The notes under the pieces are model-generated. The model did no database searches. It worked only from the letters and a program-made list of their open reading frames with translations, and was not told the DNA's origin. Of a DNA stretch of 5,690 bases, positions 1 to 5,690 are shown in pieces (position 1 is the stretch's first letter; every line of letters starts with the position of its first letter). Location: positions 1 to 5,690 of the forward strand of contig JAISMT010000009.1 in assembly GCA_031276585.1 (NCBI GenBank), in the 5' to 3' direction. The translations under genes were made by a program, and so were the position numbers. This DNA comes from Bifidobacteriaceae bacterium (GTDB lineage: Bacteria; Actinomycetota; Actinomycetes; Actinomycetales; WQXJ01).

Positions 1-110
1 TGTAGCCGCAGGTAAACAGCCCTGATTAACACCTCAAAGACACTCCACAATAGCCTTTTTGCTGCGTAAGTCTTTTGCGGTACGGGTGGCTGGAAGCTGG
101 TTCGGCTGCG

Positions 111-138
111 TTGTTTACCAAACGGTATTGCTTATGTA
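111..138 (+). promoter_or_regulatory. Possible mgsA promoter
   Basis: TTGTTT (111-116) and TATGTA (133-138) are separated by 16 bases, ending about 25 bases before the mgsA start. Each hexamer matches the sigma-70/SigA consensus at only about three of six positions, so this is a weak candidate chosen mainly for spacing and position. Nothing else recognisable was found in bases 1-163; no preceding gene can be named. Confidence 0.22.
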
Positions 139-163
139 AGGCAGGGGCAGGAAGCTTAGAACC

Positions 164-622
164 GTGAATATAGAAGAAATAACAGTAAGGCGCCGGATTG
201 CCTTGGTGGCGCATGACAACAAGAAGGCAGAACTGCTCAAGTGGGCGGAGTTCAACCGGGGAACTTTATCCCGCCACGAACTATGGGCCACTGGTACTAC
301 CGGTACCATGCTCCAATTTGAACTAGGACTGGATGTAAACCGGCTGCTGTCCGGACCGGTAGGTGGCGACCAGCAGGTGGGCGCCATGATCGCAGAAAAC
401 CGCATCGACATGCTCTTGTTCTTTTGGGATCCGCTGGAACCTCAGCCCCATGATCCAGATGTGAAGGCATTACTCCGGTTGGCAGCGCTCTGGAACACTC
501 CAGCCGCCTGTAACTCGGCTACCGCCGACATGATGATTTCTTCACCACTGTTTGCCTCGGACTACCGCTGGTTACGTCCCTGTTTGGAACCCCGCGACTG
601 GCTAGACGGTGCTCCGGCCTGA
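164..622 (+). CDS. mgsA: Methylglyoxal synthase
   Basis: MgsA converts dihydroxyacetone phosphate to methylglyoxal and inorganic phosphate in the cytosol, a bypass of lower glycolysis used when sugar phosphates accumulate. The 152-residue product equals the E. coli enzyme in length. Visible motifs are VAHDNK (15-20), ATGTTG (42-47), [12 protein letters not shown] (63-74), FFWDP (86-90), [13 protein letters not shown] (95-107) and [14 protein letters not shown] (117-130). H17, D69, D89, H96 and D99 correspond to E. coli H19, D71, D91, H98 and D101, so the active site looks intact. The GTG start is supported by AGGAAG at 149-154, nine bases upstream. The gene stands alone here; the next intact plus-strand gene is 326 bases away. 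The FFWDP...[13 protein letters not shown] stretch resembles the proteobacterial enzyme more than the FxDPL form I recall from Firmicutes, which may hint at transfer. Identification is secure; the transfer idea is inference. Confidence 0.96.
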   Translation: MNIEEITVRRRIALVAHDNKKAELLKWAEFNRGTLSRHELWATGTTGTMLQFELGLDVNRLLSGPVGGDQQVGAMIAENRIDMLLFFWDPLEPQPHDPDVKALLRLAALWNTPAACNSATADMMISSPLFASDYRWLRPCLEPRDWLDGAPA

Positions 623-650
623 GCGCAGCTAAGAGATTTTGTGGGGCCTT

Positions 651-682
651 CTAGGAATCCGGCGATTGATCCGGATTCTTGG
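651..682 (+). terminator. Strong hairpin downstream of mgsA, possible terminator
   Basis: GAATCCGG (655-662) and CCGGATTC (671-678) form a perfect 8-bp stem with an 8-base loop. In RNA the stem extends outward through 651-654 with 679-682 (two Watson-Crick and two G-U pairs). It starts 29 bases after the mgsA stop, a typical terminator place. No clean T run follows (CTTGGGTTTCC), so it may be a U-poor terminator or only an RNA-stabilising structure. It lies over the stop-codon end of the xseB remnant; the intact xseB end has no equivalent stem. Confidence 0.4.
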
Positions 683-875
683 GTTTCCGGGCCTCAATGC
701 GAGCTTTGGCGGCATTGAGCCACTCTTGGCAACGTCCTGCTAGCGCTTCCCCCCGTTCCCACTGGATTCCCTGCTGGTGGTTTCGAGCCTCGCCTTGATC
801 GTGGCATGACACAATACTTTCGTTTGCAACCATTACGGCAACTAATGGTCCCTTTACAAACGTCTCCACCACCAT
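651..875 (-). pseudogene. Truncated second copy of xseB (3' end only)
   Basis: The minus-strand frame 651-875 (74 codons) ends in 36 codons (654-761) that align without gaps to residues 40-75 of the intact XseB at 3224-3451, down to the same stop position. [15 protein letters not shown] and RIEARKPKNP match [15 protein letters not shown] and [10 protein letters not shown]; 26 of the first 30 residues are identical, while the last six differ. At the DNA level I count 11 mismatches in the 86 bases 676-761. Upstream of 761 similarity fades: a gapped resemblance may continue to about 805, but the first helix of XseB, including the conserved [20 protein letters not shown] region, is absent. The encoded 74-residue chimera starts with unrelated sequence (MVVETFVKGPLVAV) and is unlikely to pair with XseA. 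I read it as a relic from recombination or duplication. A short expressed protein cannot be excluded because the frame is open. Confidence 0.8.
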
Positions 876-948
876 CTGTGTGCTACTAGCATCAATTGCG
901 GGTTCCGCCTTATTGGTGGCTATGACAACCCGTTAGTTCAGTCCGAAA
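766..948. other. Intergenic remainder with no recognisable gene
   Basis: Between the xseB relic and the secreted hydrolase gene I see no further homology, RNA gene or convincing promoter. It presumably contains the promoter of the two-gene module, but no pair of hexamers with good spacing stands out. A five-codon frame with an upstream GGTGG (ATG at 922, stop at 934-936) is too small to support as a gene. Confidence 0.5.
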
Positions 949-1707
949 ATGGAGGGATTTCGAACGAAGACGAATCGCATCACCAAGACAGCAATAACCG
1001 TCTTGGCTGTTGTAAGTGTTAGTTTTGGTTTTAGTGCTGCGGCCAATGCACAAACGGTTGCAGTCGACACTAAAGACAGCGTGACTACCACTGTGAAACA
1101 GTTGGTAGCCGATAACCCCGGTGTTACCGCCGGTCAGATTAGACAAGAACTCACACGGTATGCCAAGGAAAAAGGCATTACGTTTGAAACGGCCGTTCGC
1201 GAAGCCGCCAAGGAAAGTTCGCAGCACAGGTCTAATAAGACCTTGAGCAGCGGTGGCGGTAAGGCTGATAAGGCTATAGGTAAGGGCAAGAATAAGGGTG
1301 ACGTGTTCTACAGTCCGGTATCAACAGCTGGTATTACTCACGGCCACTCCGGCATCTACTATACCGAGAAGAAAATCGTGGAAGCCCCGGGTCCAGGCAA
1401 AAAGGTGAGAAACACTGAGCACACCAATGTGAAGGTAGCAAAGAACTCAAAGAAACAACATGTCAACACGACCCAGGCGAAGCGCGACAAAGCTGCTAAT
1501 AAGGCAAACACATTTGTTGGACGTTCGTATAACTACCTATTCGTGGCCAACAAAACCTCAAATGGGGCGATGAACTGCTCGCAGGTGGTTTGGGTAGGCT
1601 ACAAAGACGGTTCTGGTATCGACTTGGATTCGAACGGTGGTCCGGGAGTGTATCCGAGCGATATTTTGAACTCAAGTTGGACCAAAACCTATGAAACCAT
1701 CTCGTAG
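949..1707 (+). CDS. Secreted permuted NlpC/P60-like (YiiX/YycO type) putative cysteine hydrolase
   Basis: This 252-residue protein has a Sec signal peptide: basic start with K7, R10 and K13, hydrophobic core about 15-30, probable cleavage after ANA (34). Residues 45-92 look helical, followed by a Gly/Lys-rich linker (101-117) and the catalytic-looking domain (118-252). That domain opens with GDVFYSP (117-123), then GHSGIYY (132-138, H133) and IVEAPGPG (143-150, E146), then MNCSQVVWVGY (208-218, C210), then GIDLDSNGG (223-231) and YPSDILNS (235-242). His before Cys, with CSQVVW, is the signature of circularly permuted papain-like enzymes of the NlpC/P60 superfamily (YaeF/YiiX, YycO). Such enzymes are thought to cleave amide or thioester bonds in cell-wall or lipid substrates; the substrate here is unknown. 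The mature protein is very Lys-rich, which would favour contact with anionic wall polymers (inference). ATG 949 is the only in-frame start after a stop at 934, but no good ribosome-binding site precedes it. It is the first gene of a pair with the lipoprotein 15 bases downstream. Confidence 0.82.
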   Translation: MEGFRTKTNRITKTAITVLAVVSVSFGFSAAANAQTVAVDTKDSVTTTVKQLVADNPGVTAGQIRQELTRYAKEKGITFETAVREAAKESSQHRSNKTLSSGGGKADKAIGKGKNKGDVFYSPVSTAGITHGHSGIYYTEKKIVEAPGPGKKVRNTEHTNVKVAKNSKKQHVNTTQAKRDKAANKANTFVGRSYNYLFVANKTSNGAMNCSQVVWVGYKDGSGIDLDSNGGPGVYPSDILNSSWTKTYETIS

Positions 1708-1713
1708 GTAGGG
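1706..1713 (+). promoter_or_regulatory. Ribosome-binding site deciding the lipoprotein start
   Basis: AGGTAGGG overlaps the stop codon of the hydrolase gene (TAG 1705-1707) and stands nine bases before GTG 1723. It also lies directly next to the alternative TTG at 1714, which would then be too close to use its 3' half. This favours GTG 1723 and fits reinitiation by ribosomes finishing the upstream gene. Confidence 0.5.
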
Positions 1714-1722
1714 TTGGTTAGC

Positions 1723-3090
1723 GTGTTTTGGTGGCGCCGCAGCCGGAGGGCTGGGTTGGTTCTCTGTGCTGCGGCTGCCGGCGCTGGATTGGTTTTGAGT
1801 GCTTGTGCTCCGGCGATAGAGAAGACCGGCAAAGTGGTGGGTTTATCGGAGGTTGACTTGGGGTCAGTCTACGCGGTGTTGTATTTGAGTCCACAGGCGT
1901 CGACTTGGGGTTGGGGTACTGGTGTGGCACAACAAGCGAAAGGCTATGTGGCGTTCATCAAAGCGGATGGTAGTTATGAGTTGGTGGCGAACGAGGGTAT
2001 GGATTCCAATGCGGTCTCATGGACTGAAGATGGGTTGTTTTATTCCGACCAGTCCCATGATTACTTGTTGCAGCCAGGTCAAGAACCGCAAGTGTTTACG
2101 AGCCCTAAAACGGAGTACCAAGACGGGTTGGTGACACTTGAAAACGGTTCACGGGTAGGGGCCTTTAATGTTGGTTTCACGGAAGATGGGTACCTCGAAG
2201 AAGTCGTAATAAACGATGGAAGTGCTTCAAAGAAGAAGAACACTGGCCGTTGGGCAACTTTGATAGCGGCTTGCGGGAATTCAGTGTTTTCAATGGACCA
2301 GAACGACGGGGATGTCGGTGGAGGGGTTAGGACTACATCAACGTTGAACTGGTTGGTGCGTGACGGCGAAGTCTATGAAGGGGTGATAGCGCAACACGAG
2401 TCTTTGTTTACGATCACCGGTTTTAGGTCTAGGGCGGCGCCTTGTGTTGATGATGAAGTGTTTTTGTTAGCTAGTGCCGATATATCGACAGTGGTAGACG
2501 ACAACCCAGAAGGTGAACCTTCTTCTGAGTTGAAGTCAATCGCGGGGAACCCCAATGAAGCTGAGGCAGTGGCTAAGTGTCAGATTTACACCAGCGACAC
2601 CGGTCTGAAGAGTTGCCCCACCATTGAGCGTTGGAACACCCAGAGCGGGGAACGTAAAATCATCCCAGTTTTAGACCAAACTGGACTTGAACTGGATCTA
2701 ACTGGGGACTTTTTTGATTGGTCTTTGTACGATTCGGGATCGGTGTTAGACGGTGACTTGTACTGGTGGCACTCACTAGGGCATCTTGTTAAAACTGACC
2801 TCAGTTCAGGAGCTACCACCCTGGTGGCTAGTGACCCAGTCCGCCCTAAAGATAAAGATTCAGCGGCTCGTTACTTTTTCCAAATGGGGCGAAACACTGC
2901 CCATGTATTAGCGATCCCCTACGCAGACGAACCAGACAATCCAGATCAAATTCCCCAAGCTCGCCTAATGGTCTTCAAATTAGATAACGGCGAGTTGACC
3001 ACCGAGATCACTGTCCCCGGCTTATCCCAATCCGTCAACGTCGACCTAGTAGCTAGAGGCTTCGCCATCAACCCAACTAAACGAGAATAA
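1723..3090 (+). CDS. Exported lipoprotein of unknown function, beta-rich
   Basis: The 455-residue product begins with a basic segment (RRSRR, 5-9), a hydrophobic core (10-25) and the lipobox LSAC (25-28), so C28 should be lipidated and the protein anchored on the outer face of the membrane. I recognise no family. The mature part is acidic and rich in short beta-like segments around D-G, N-D-G and W turns (for example IKADGSYELV, VSWTEDGLFYS, RWNTQSGERKIIPV, LDGDLYWW, LVKTDLSSGATTLV), as in beta-propeller or sensor-like lipoproteins; this is inference from pattern only. Four further cysteines (about 184, 241, 286, 298) could form disulfides outside the cell. I prefer GTG 1723 because AGGTAGGG (1706-1713) lies nine bases upstream; TTG 1714 would add three residues. 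SRRAG loosely resembles a twin-arginine signal but lacks the usual Phe. It is almost certainly cotranscribed with the hydrolase, pointing to a shared envelope role. G+C is visibly lower than in xseA. Confidence 0.85.
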   Translation: MFWWRRSRRAGLVLCAAAAGAGLVLSACAPAIEKTGKVVGLSEVDLGSVYAVLYLSPQASTWGWGTGVAQQAKGYVAFIKADGSYELVANEGMDSNAVSWTEDGLFYSDQSHDYLLQPGQEPQVFTSPKTEYQDGLVTLENGSRVGAFNVGFTEDGYLEEVVINDGSASKKKNTGRWATLIAACGNSVFSMDQNDGDVGGGVRTTSTLNWLVRDGEVYEGVIAQHESLFTITGFRSRAAPCVDDEVFLLASADISTVVDDNPEGEPSSELKSIAGNPNEAEAVAKCQIYTSDTGLKSCPTIERWNTQSGERKIIPVLDQTGLELDLTGDFFDWSLYDSGSVLDGDLYWWHSLGHLVKTDLSSGATTLVASDPVRPKDKDSAARYFFQMGRNTAHVLAIPYADEPDNPDQIPQARLMVFKLDNGELTTEITVPGLSQSVNVDLVARGFAINPTKRE

Positions 3091-3223
3091 CCCTCAGACA
3101 CCAACTCACCGCGAAAGGCGAAAAATACTCGCATTAAACGCAGGCAACGGACCGAAAACACCGAACAAAAGAAGTGACCAAATCCGGGGGCCTTCCACTA
3201 ACGTTCCGGCTACTGTTCGGCTG
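3091..3223. other. Spacer between convergent lipoprotein and xseB genes
   Basis: This 133-bp spacer separates genes that converge, so both need termination here. I find no compact stem followed by a T run on either strand. The only notable pair is CCGAACA (3161-3167) with TGTTCGG (3214-3220), seven bases separated by 46, which is too loose to call a terminator. No sequence resembling the region beyond the stop of the xseB relic was seen. Confidence 0.45.
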
Positions 3224-3451
3224 CTACTCTTCTGGATCGACCGCCGGATTCTTGGGTCTCCGGGCCTCAATACGAGTTTTGGCGGCATCGAGCCACTCTT
3301 GGCAGCGCTCAGCCAACGCTTCCCCGCGTTCCCATAAAGCCAAAGCTTCTTCTAGTGGTTGTGAACCAGTCTCTAAAGCCTGGACTACCTGAACCAACTC
3401 CGCTCGGGCGGCTTCGTAGGTTAGTTCGGATACCGGAATGGGGACACTCAT
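3224..3451 (-). CDS. xseB: Exodeoxyribonuclease VII small subunit
   Basis: XseB binds the large subunit XseA to form exonuclease VII, which degrades single-stranded DNA from both ends into short oligonucleotides in mismatch repair and repair of damaged DNA. The 75-residue product has the usual two-helix hairpin: [20 protein letters not shown] (8-27), turn at [10 protein letters not shown] (28-37), then [20 protein letters not shown] (38-57) and a basic tail. Length is normal for the family. The ATG at 3451 is preferred because AAGGTGG lies five bases upstream; a GTG nine bases earlier in frame would overlap that site. The gene begins 10 bases after the xseA stop, so the two are one operon. 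Its last 36 codons have a diverged partial duplicate about 2.57 kb to the left. Confidence 0.95.
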   Translation of the reverse strand: MSVPIPVSELTYEAARAELVQVVQALETGSQPLEEALALWERGEALAERCQEWLDAAKTRIEARRPKNPAVDPEE

Positions 3452-3461
3452 AGCTACCACC

Positions 3462-4652
3462 TTATTTCAGTACTTCGGCGTTGAAACTCCCCTTGGCTAA
3501 ACGCACCCGCACCTGGTCTCCGGCGGCCAGCTGCGCGGCATCGGATACTAAAGTGGCGCTCTTAGTGACCAAGGCGTAACCCCGGTCCAACGTGCCTTGC
3601 GGGGAAAGTGCCACCAAACGGGCCCGCCAAGTCGCCAACCAGGCTTCGGCGGCCGTGGTACGCCGCACTATGCCTTGCCGGGCGTCTGCCACCAGATTCG
3701 CTACCTCGGTCTCGCGGTGGGTGATGATCCAACTAGGGTCCCGTAAAGCTGGGCGAGTACAAAAAGCGTCTAGGCGTTCTTGTTCGCGTTCCACCAAAGT
3801 AGTTAAAGCCCGGTCTAATGCGGCGCGAGCTCCTAATATCAGCTGGAGTTCCTCTAAGTGGTCTGGCACCACGCGTTTACCGGCGTCGGTGGGGGTGGCG
3901 GCGCGGAAATCCGCCACTAAGTCCAATAGCGGTGAATCTGGTTCGTGGCCGATGGCGCTGATCACCGGGGTAGCAGCAGCGGCCACAGCCCGGATCAAAG
4001 CTTCATCCGAGAAAGGCAACAGGTCCTCCAACGAACCGCCACCCCGGGCTATCACTATGACCTCGACTTGCGGGTCCGCATCCAACTGGGCCAAAGCAGT
4101 GGCCACCTGAGCCGCCGCCAAAGGCCCTTGTACAGCCGTGTTGTGGATAGCGAACTGGGCGGCGGGCCAACGCCGGGTAGCAACCTGCACCACATCATGT
4201 TCTGCTTTGGAATCCCGGCCGCAGATCAAACCTATTAGTTCCGGCGCGAACGGAAGGGGCTGTTTGCGGCCTTGGTCAAATAAACCCTCCGCACCGAGTT
4301 TGCGTTTCAACTGCTCCAGCTGGGCTAGCAGCCGGCCTTCCCCCGCTAAACGAATCTCCCGGATTTTGAAGGAAAGCCGGCCTTGTTTGGGCCAAAATTC
4401 GATCTTGCCGTTGGCCACCACACGGGCACCTTCCTGCAGATCCAAACCCAGTAGGGCGCTAGCGGGCACCGCGATATCTAAAGCCACGTTCTGCTGAATA
4501 TCCCGTAACACCCCAAAAGCCATGCCGCTGCGGTGGTTGAACTGGACCACCTGGCCTTCCACCCAAATGGCACCCAAACGCGCTATATAAGTGCGTACTG
4601 ATTCAGAGACGCGGCTGACCGGCCAGGGGTGTTCGGCCGAGGAATCATTCAC
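3462..4652 (-). CDS. xseA: Exodeoxyribonuclease VII large subunit
   Basis: XseA is the catalytic subunit of exonuclease VII. The 396-residue product has an N-terminal OB-fold DNA-binding domain (about 9-105, with [46 protein letters not shown]) and a nuclease domain (about 120-360). Conserved nuclease motifs are [12 protein letters not shown] (142-153), [17 protein letters not shown] (198-214), [20 protein letters not shown] (229-248) and [10 protein letters not shown] (250-259), followed by a long helical region and [14 protein letters not shown] (349-362) near the C-terminus. All signature segments are present, so the enzyme should be active. The GTG start at 4652 gives a natural N-terminus just before the OB fold, although its ribosome-binding site is weak; a nearby ATG at 4661 is out of frame and stops after three codons. 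xseB follows after 10 bases in the same operon. Bases run clearly richer in G+C here than in the lipoprotein gene. Confidence 0.97.
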   Translation of the reverse strand: MNDSSAEHPWPVSRVSESVRTYIARLGAIWVEGQVVQFNHRSGMAFGVLRDIQQNVALDIAVPASALLGLDLQEGARVVANGKIEFWPKQGRLSFKIREIRLAGEGRLLAQLEQLKRKLGAEGLFDQGRKQPLPFAPELIGLICGRDSKAEHDVVQVATRRWPAAQFAIHNTAVQGPLAAAQVATALAQLDADPQVEVIVIARGGGSLEDLLPFSDEALIRAVAAAATPVISAIGHEPDSPLLDLVADFRAATPTDAGKRVVPDHLEELQLILGARAALDRALTTLVEREQERLDAFCTRPALRDPSWIITHRETEVANLVADARQGIVRRTTAAEAWLATWRARLVALSPQGTLDRGYALVTKSATLVSDAAQLAAGDQVRVRLAKGSFNAEVLK

Positions 4653-4771
4653 CGGTCCATTGTGCCTGCACTAGGTAGCTTTACCGGCGCATCATTGGTA
4701 ATCCTCAAGAAAACTCTGCCTTTGGCCAAGCTACTTTTCGCTCAGCTTAGCTCCGTGGCAAACTGTTGCCC
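4653..4771. promoter_or_regulatory. Divergent spacer that should carry promoters for xseA-xseB and SRPBCC-ispH
   Basis: The two flanking genes are transcribed away from each other, so promoters for both must lie in or near these 119 bases. I could not pick hexamers confidently: TTGGCC (4722-4727) with TTAGCT (4747-4752) has a 19-base spacer on the plus strand, and TTGAGG with TAAAGC has a similar 19-base spacer on the minus strand. No known operator or riboswitch was recognised. Confidence 0.4.
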
Positions 4772-5467
4772 ATGACAAAATCCAGGGTGAAAGCTGTCTT
4801 GTGGCGATTGTTTTTCGCTGGTTCTGCTGCTGCGGCGCTGGCCACCTGGCATTGGCAATCGCGGTGGGGGGCTACGGCAGCAGAGCAGCGCCGTAGCCTA
4901 CCTGGGGACCAACTGGTACCACAGCCTAATTTGCAGGCTACCCGGGCGGTGGGGATCGCGGCACCGCCCAGTGCCGTTTGGCCTTGGCTGGTTCAACTAG
5001 GTCAAGACAAAGGTGGTTTTTACTCCTATGACTGGTTGGAGCGGGCGTTTGGGTTGCCGGTAGTTAACGCGGACGTGGTGGAACCAGAATGGCAGCGTCT
5101 GGAAGTAGGAGACCCGGTCACTTTAGGTGAGAGAGTAGCGCTGCGGGTGGCGGTAATAGAACCAGGTCAAGCCTTGGTTCTAGAGGGTGACCCAGCTGGT
5201 ACTACCCGCCGTATGGAATTTGAGTTCAGTTGGTCGTTTGTTCTAGAACCGGAAGGCCCCACGGGTTCCCGTTTGGTAGTACGGGAACGTTACATGTGGA
5301 CCAAATGGCGGGTGGGTGCGTTCATCAAGACTGTGTCTTGGGTTAGCTTTGTGATGAGCCGGGCCATGCTGTTGGGCTTGCGTTCCCGCGCGGAACGGTC
5401 CTGGCAGACGGAGGTAGACCAAGCCGCTGAAGCAGCGGTGCGGCGAGCCGAAGAATCCGCCGCTTGA
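4772..5467 (+). CDS. Membrane-anchored SRPBCC-fold protein
   Basis: The 231-residue product has an N-terminal hydrophobic segment (about 9-25) and then a sequence typical of a SRPBCC (START/Bet v1-like) subfamily: PGDQLVP (44-50), [20 protein letters not shown] (56-75), [10 protein letters not shown] (81-90), VGDPV (112-116) and a C-terminal [10 protein letters not shown]...RLVVRERY stretch (150-174). A second hydrophobic stretch (about 183-203) precedes an Ala/Glu/Arg-rich helical tail. SRPBCC folds form a deep hydrophobic ligand cavity; the ligand here is unknown. ATG 4772 is chosen over the in-frame TTG at 4766, though neither has a strong ribosome-binding site. Its stop codon overlaps a TTG that could start ispH, so the two are probably cotranscribed and perhaps translationally coupled. 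A link to isoprenoid or lipid handling would be inference from neighbourhood only. Confidence 0.83.
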   Translation: MTKSRVKAVLWRLFFAGSAAAALATWHWQSRWGATAAEQRRSLPGDQLVPQPNLQATRAVGIAAPPSAVWPWLVQLGQDKGGFYSYDWLERAFGLPVVNADVVEPEWQRLEVGDPVTLGERVALRVAVIEPGQALVLEGDPAGTTRRMEFEFSWSFVLEPEGPTGSRLVVRERYMWTKWRVGAFIKTVSWVSFVMSRAMLLGLRSRAERSWQTEVDQAAEAAVRRAEESAA

Positions 5468-5690
5468 ACAAGAAGGACGGTAGGGGCGGCGATGGCGGCA
5501 AAGTATTGAGCGGCAAAGTATTGTTGGCGGCCCCCCGGGGCTATTGTGCCGGCGTAGACCGGGCGGTGGCCACGGTGGAATCCGCGTTGGAACTGTACGG
5601 CCCACCCATTTATGTGCGTAAAGAGATCGTGCACAACAAACATGTGGTGGATCAGTTAGCTGCGGCTGGAGCGATCTTTGTTTCCGAGGT
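5464..5690 (+). CDS. ispH: 4-hydroxy-3-methylbut-2-enyl diphosphate reductase, 5' part
   Basis: IspH (LytB) reduces HMBPP to IPP and DMAPP, the last step of the MEP isoprenoid pathway, using a [4Fe-4S] cluster in the cytosol. The frame contains [18 protein letters not shown], with the first cluster-binding Cys in PRGYCAG, and [18 protein letters not shown], with the conserved substrate-pocket His in VHN. The gene runs off the right end, so only about the first 75 codons are seen. The start is uncertain: TTG 5464 overlaps the stop of the preceding gene (TTGA) and gives a 21-residue extension before LLAAPRG; TTG 5506 gives [12 protein letters not shown], closer to the short N-terminus of E. coli IspH. 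The only nearby ATG (5492), which has the best upstream AGGGG, is in another frame. The N-terminal codons contain a tandem 15-base repeat. Family identification is secure; the start is not. Confidence 0.94.
   Translation, partial: MNKKDGRGGDGGKVLSGKVLLAAPRGYCAGVDRAVATVESALELYGPPIYVRKEIVHNKHVVDQLAAAGAIFVSE
5494..5523 (+). repeat. Tandem 15-bp repeat at the ispH start
   Basis: GGCGGCAAAGTATTG (5494-5508) is followed at once by AGCGGCAAAGTATTG (5509-5523), 14 of 15 bases identical. The unit is five codons, so the ispH frame is kept and the protein reads GGKVL then SGKVL. It looks like a recent slippage duplication and it creates one of the two candidate TTG start codons. Confidence 0.85.

Noticed and set aside
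896..926. TTGCGG and TATGAC as a promoter for the hydrolase gene
   Set aside because: The spacer is 19 bases and both hexamers are weak.
901..936. Resemblance of GGTGGCTATGACA (plus strand) to the xseB start region, suggesting a remnant of the other xseB end
   Set aside because: The match is short, gapped and in the opposite orientation to the relic, so it does not fit a simple duplication.
1718..3161. Minus-strand open frames across the lipoprotein gene
   Set aside because: They overlap a plus-strand gene with a clear signal peptide and lipobox and show no domain of their own.
3161..3220. Inverted repeat CCGAACA / TGTTCGG between the convergent genes
   Set aside because: Seven bases with a 46-base loop and no T run; a match of this size is expected by chance and would make a poor terminator.
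3592..4497. Long open frames on the plus strand opposite xseA (for example 3592-4110 and 4138-4497)
   Set aside because: They are antisense to a fully conserved gene, have Ser/Arg-rich compositions expected from reading that strand, and resemble no family.
4675..4734. Inverted repeat GTAGCTT / AAGCTAC in the divergent spacer
   Set aside because: Seven bases separated by 46, no symmetry of a known operator; could be chance.
5243..5643. Minus-strand frames opposite the SRPBCC gene and ispH
   Set aside because: Pro/Arg/His-rich translations opposite conserved IspH and SRPBCC motifs; shadows only.
1..5690. tRNA, rRNA, CRISPR array, transposase or integrase that would explain the insertion
   Set aside because: None could be found on either strand; no clusters of spaced repeats, cloverleaf-like sequences or mobile-element protein motifs are present.

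Overview
The window looks like chromosomal DNA of a host-associated actinobacterium, perhaps of the Actinomycetaceae type. The evidence is moderate G+C (roughly 50-68% in lines I counted), frequent GTG and TTG starts, and an xseA-xseB pair on the minus strand diverging from an SRPBCC gene and ispH on the plus strand, with actinobacterial-looking sequences. Genus is not determinable by eye.

Layout. A GTG-started methylglyoxal synthase (mgsA, 164-622, +) with all expected catalytic residues opens the window. Next comes a 326-bp stretch with no intact recognisable gene; it holds a broken second copy of the 3' end of xseB (651-761, minus strand) whose stop region forms a strong hairpin. Two genes follow on the plus strand in lower-G+C DNA: a secreted, permuted NlpC/P60-like (YiiX/YycO type) putative cysteine hydrolase (949-1707) and, 15 bp later, a large exported lipoprotein of unknown function (1723-3090). 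Then come the intact xseB (3224-3451) and xseA (3462-4652) on the minus strand, encoding the two subunits of exonuclease VII. A 119-bp divergent spacer leads to a membrane-associated SRPBCC-fold protein (4772-5467), which ends in a TTGA overlap with ispH. The 5' part of ispH (last step of the MEP isoprenoid pathway) runs off the right edge.

How it fits together. The xseB/xseA and SRPBCC/ispH blocks are housekeeping chromosome. The secreted hydrolase and lipoprotein form a two-gene envelope module lying between two direct copies of the xseB 3' end, the left one truncated and about 87% identical to the right over 86 aligned bases. This is the most interesting feature of the window: it suggests that the module entered, or was rearranged, by recombination at the end of xseB. 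No transposase, integrase, tRNA, rRNA or CRISPR array is visible. The function of the module is not known; the hydrolase assignment rests on motif order (His before Cys) and the lipoprotein has only a signal peptide, a lipobox and a beta-rich look.
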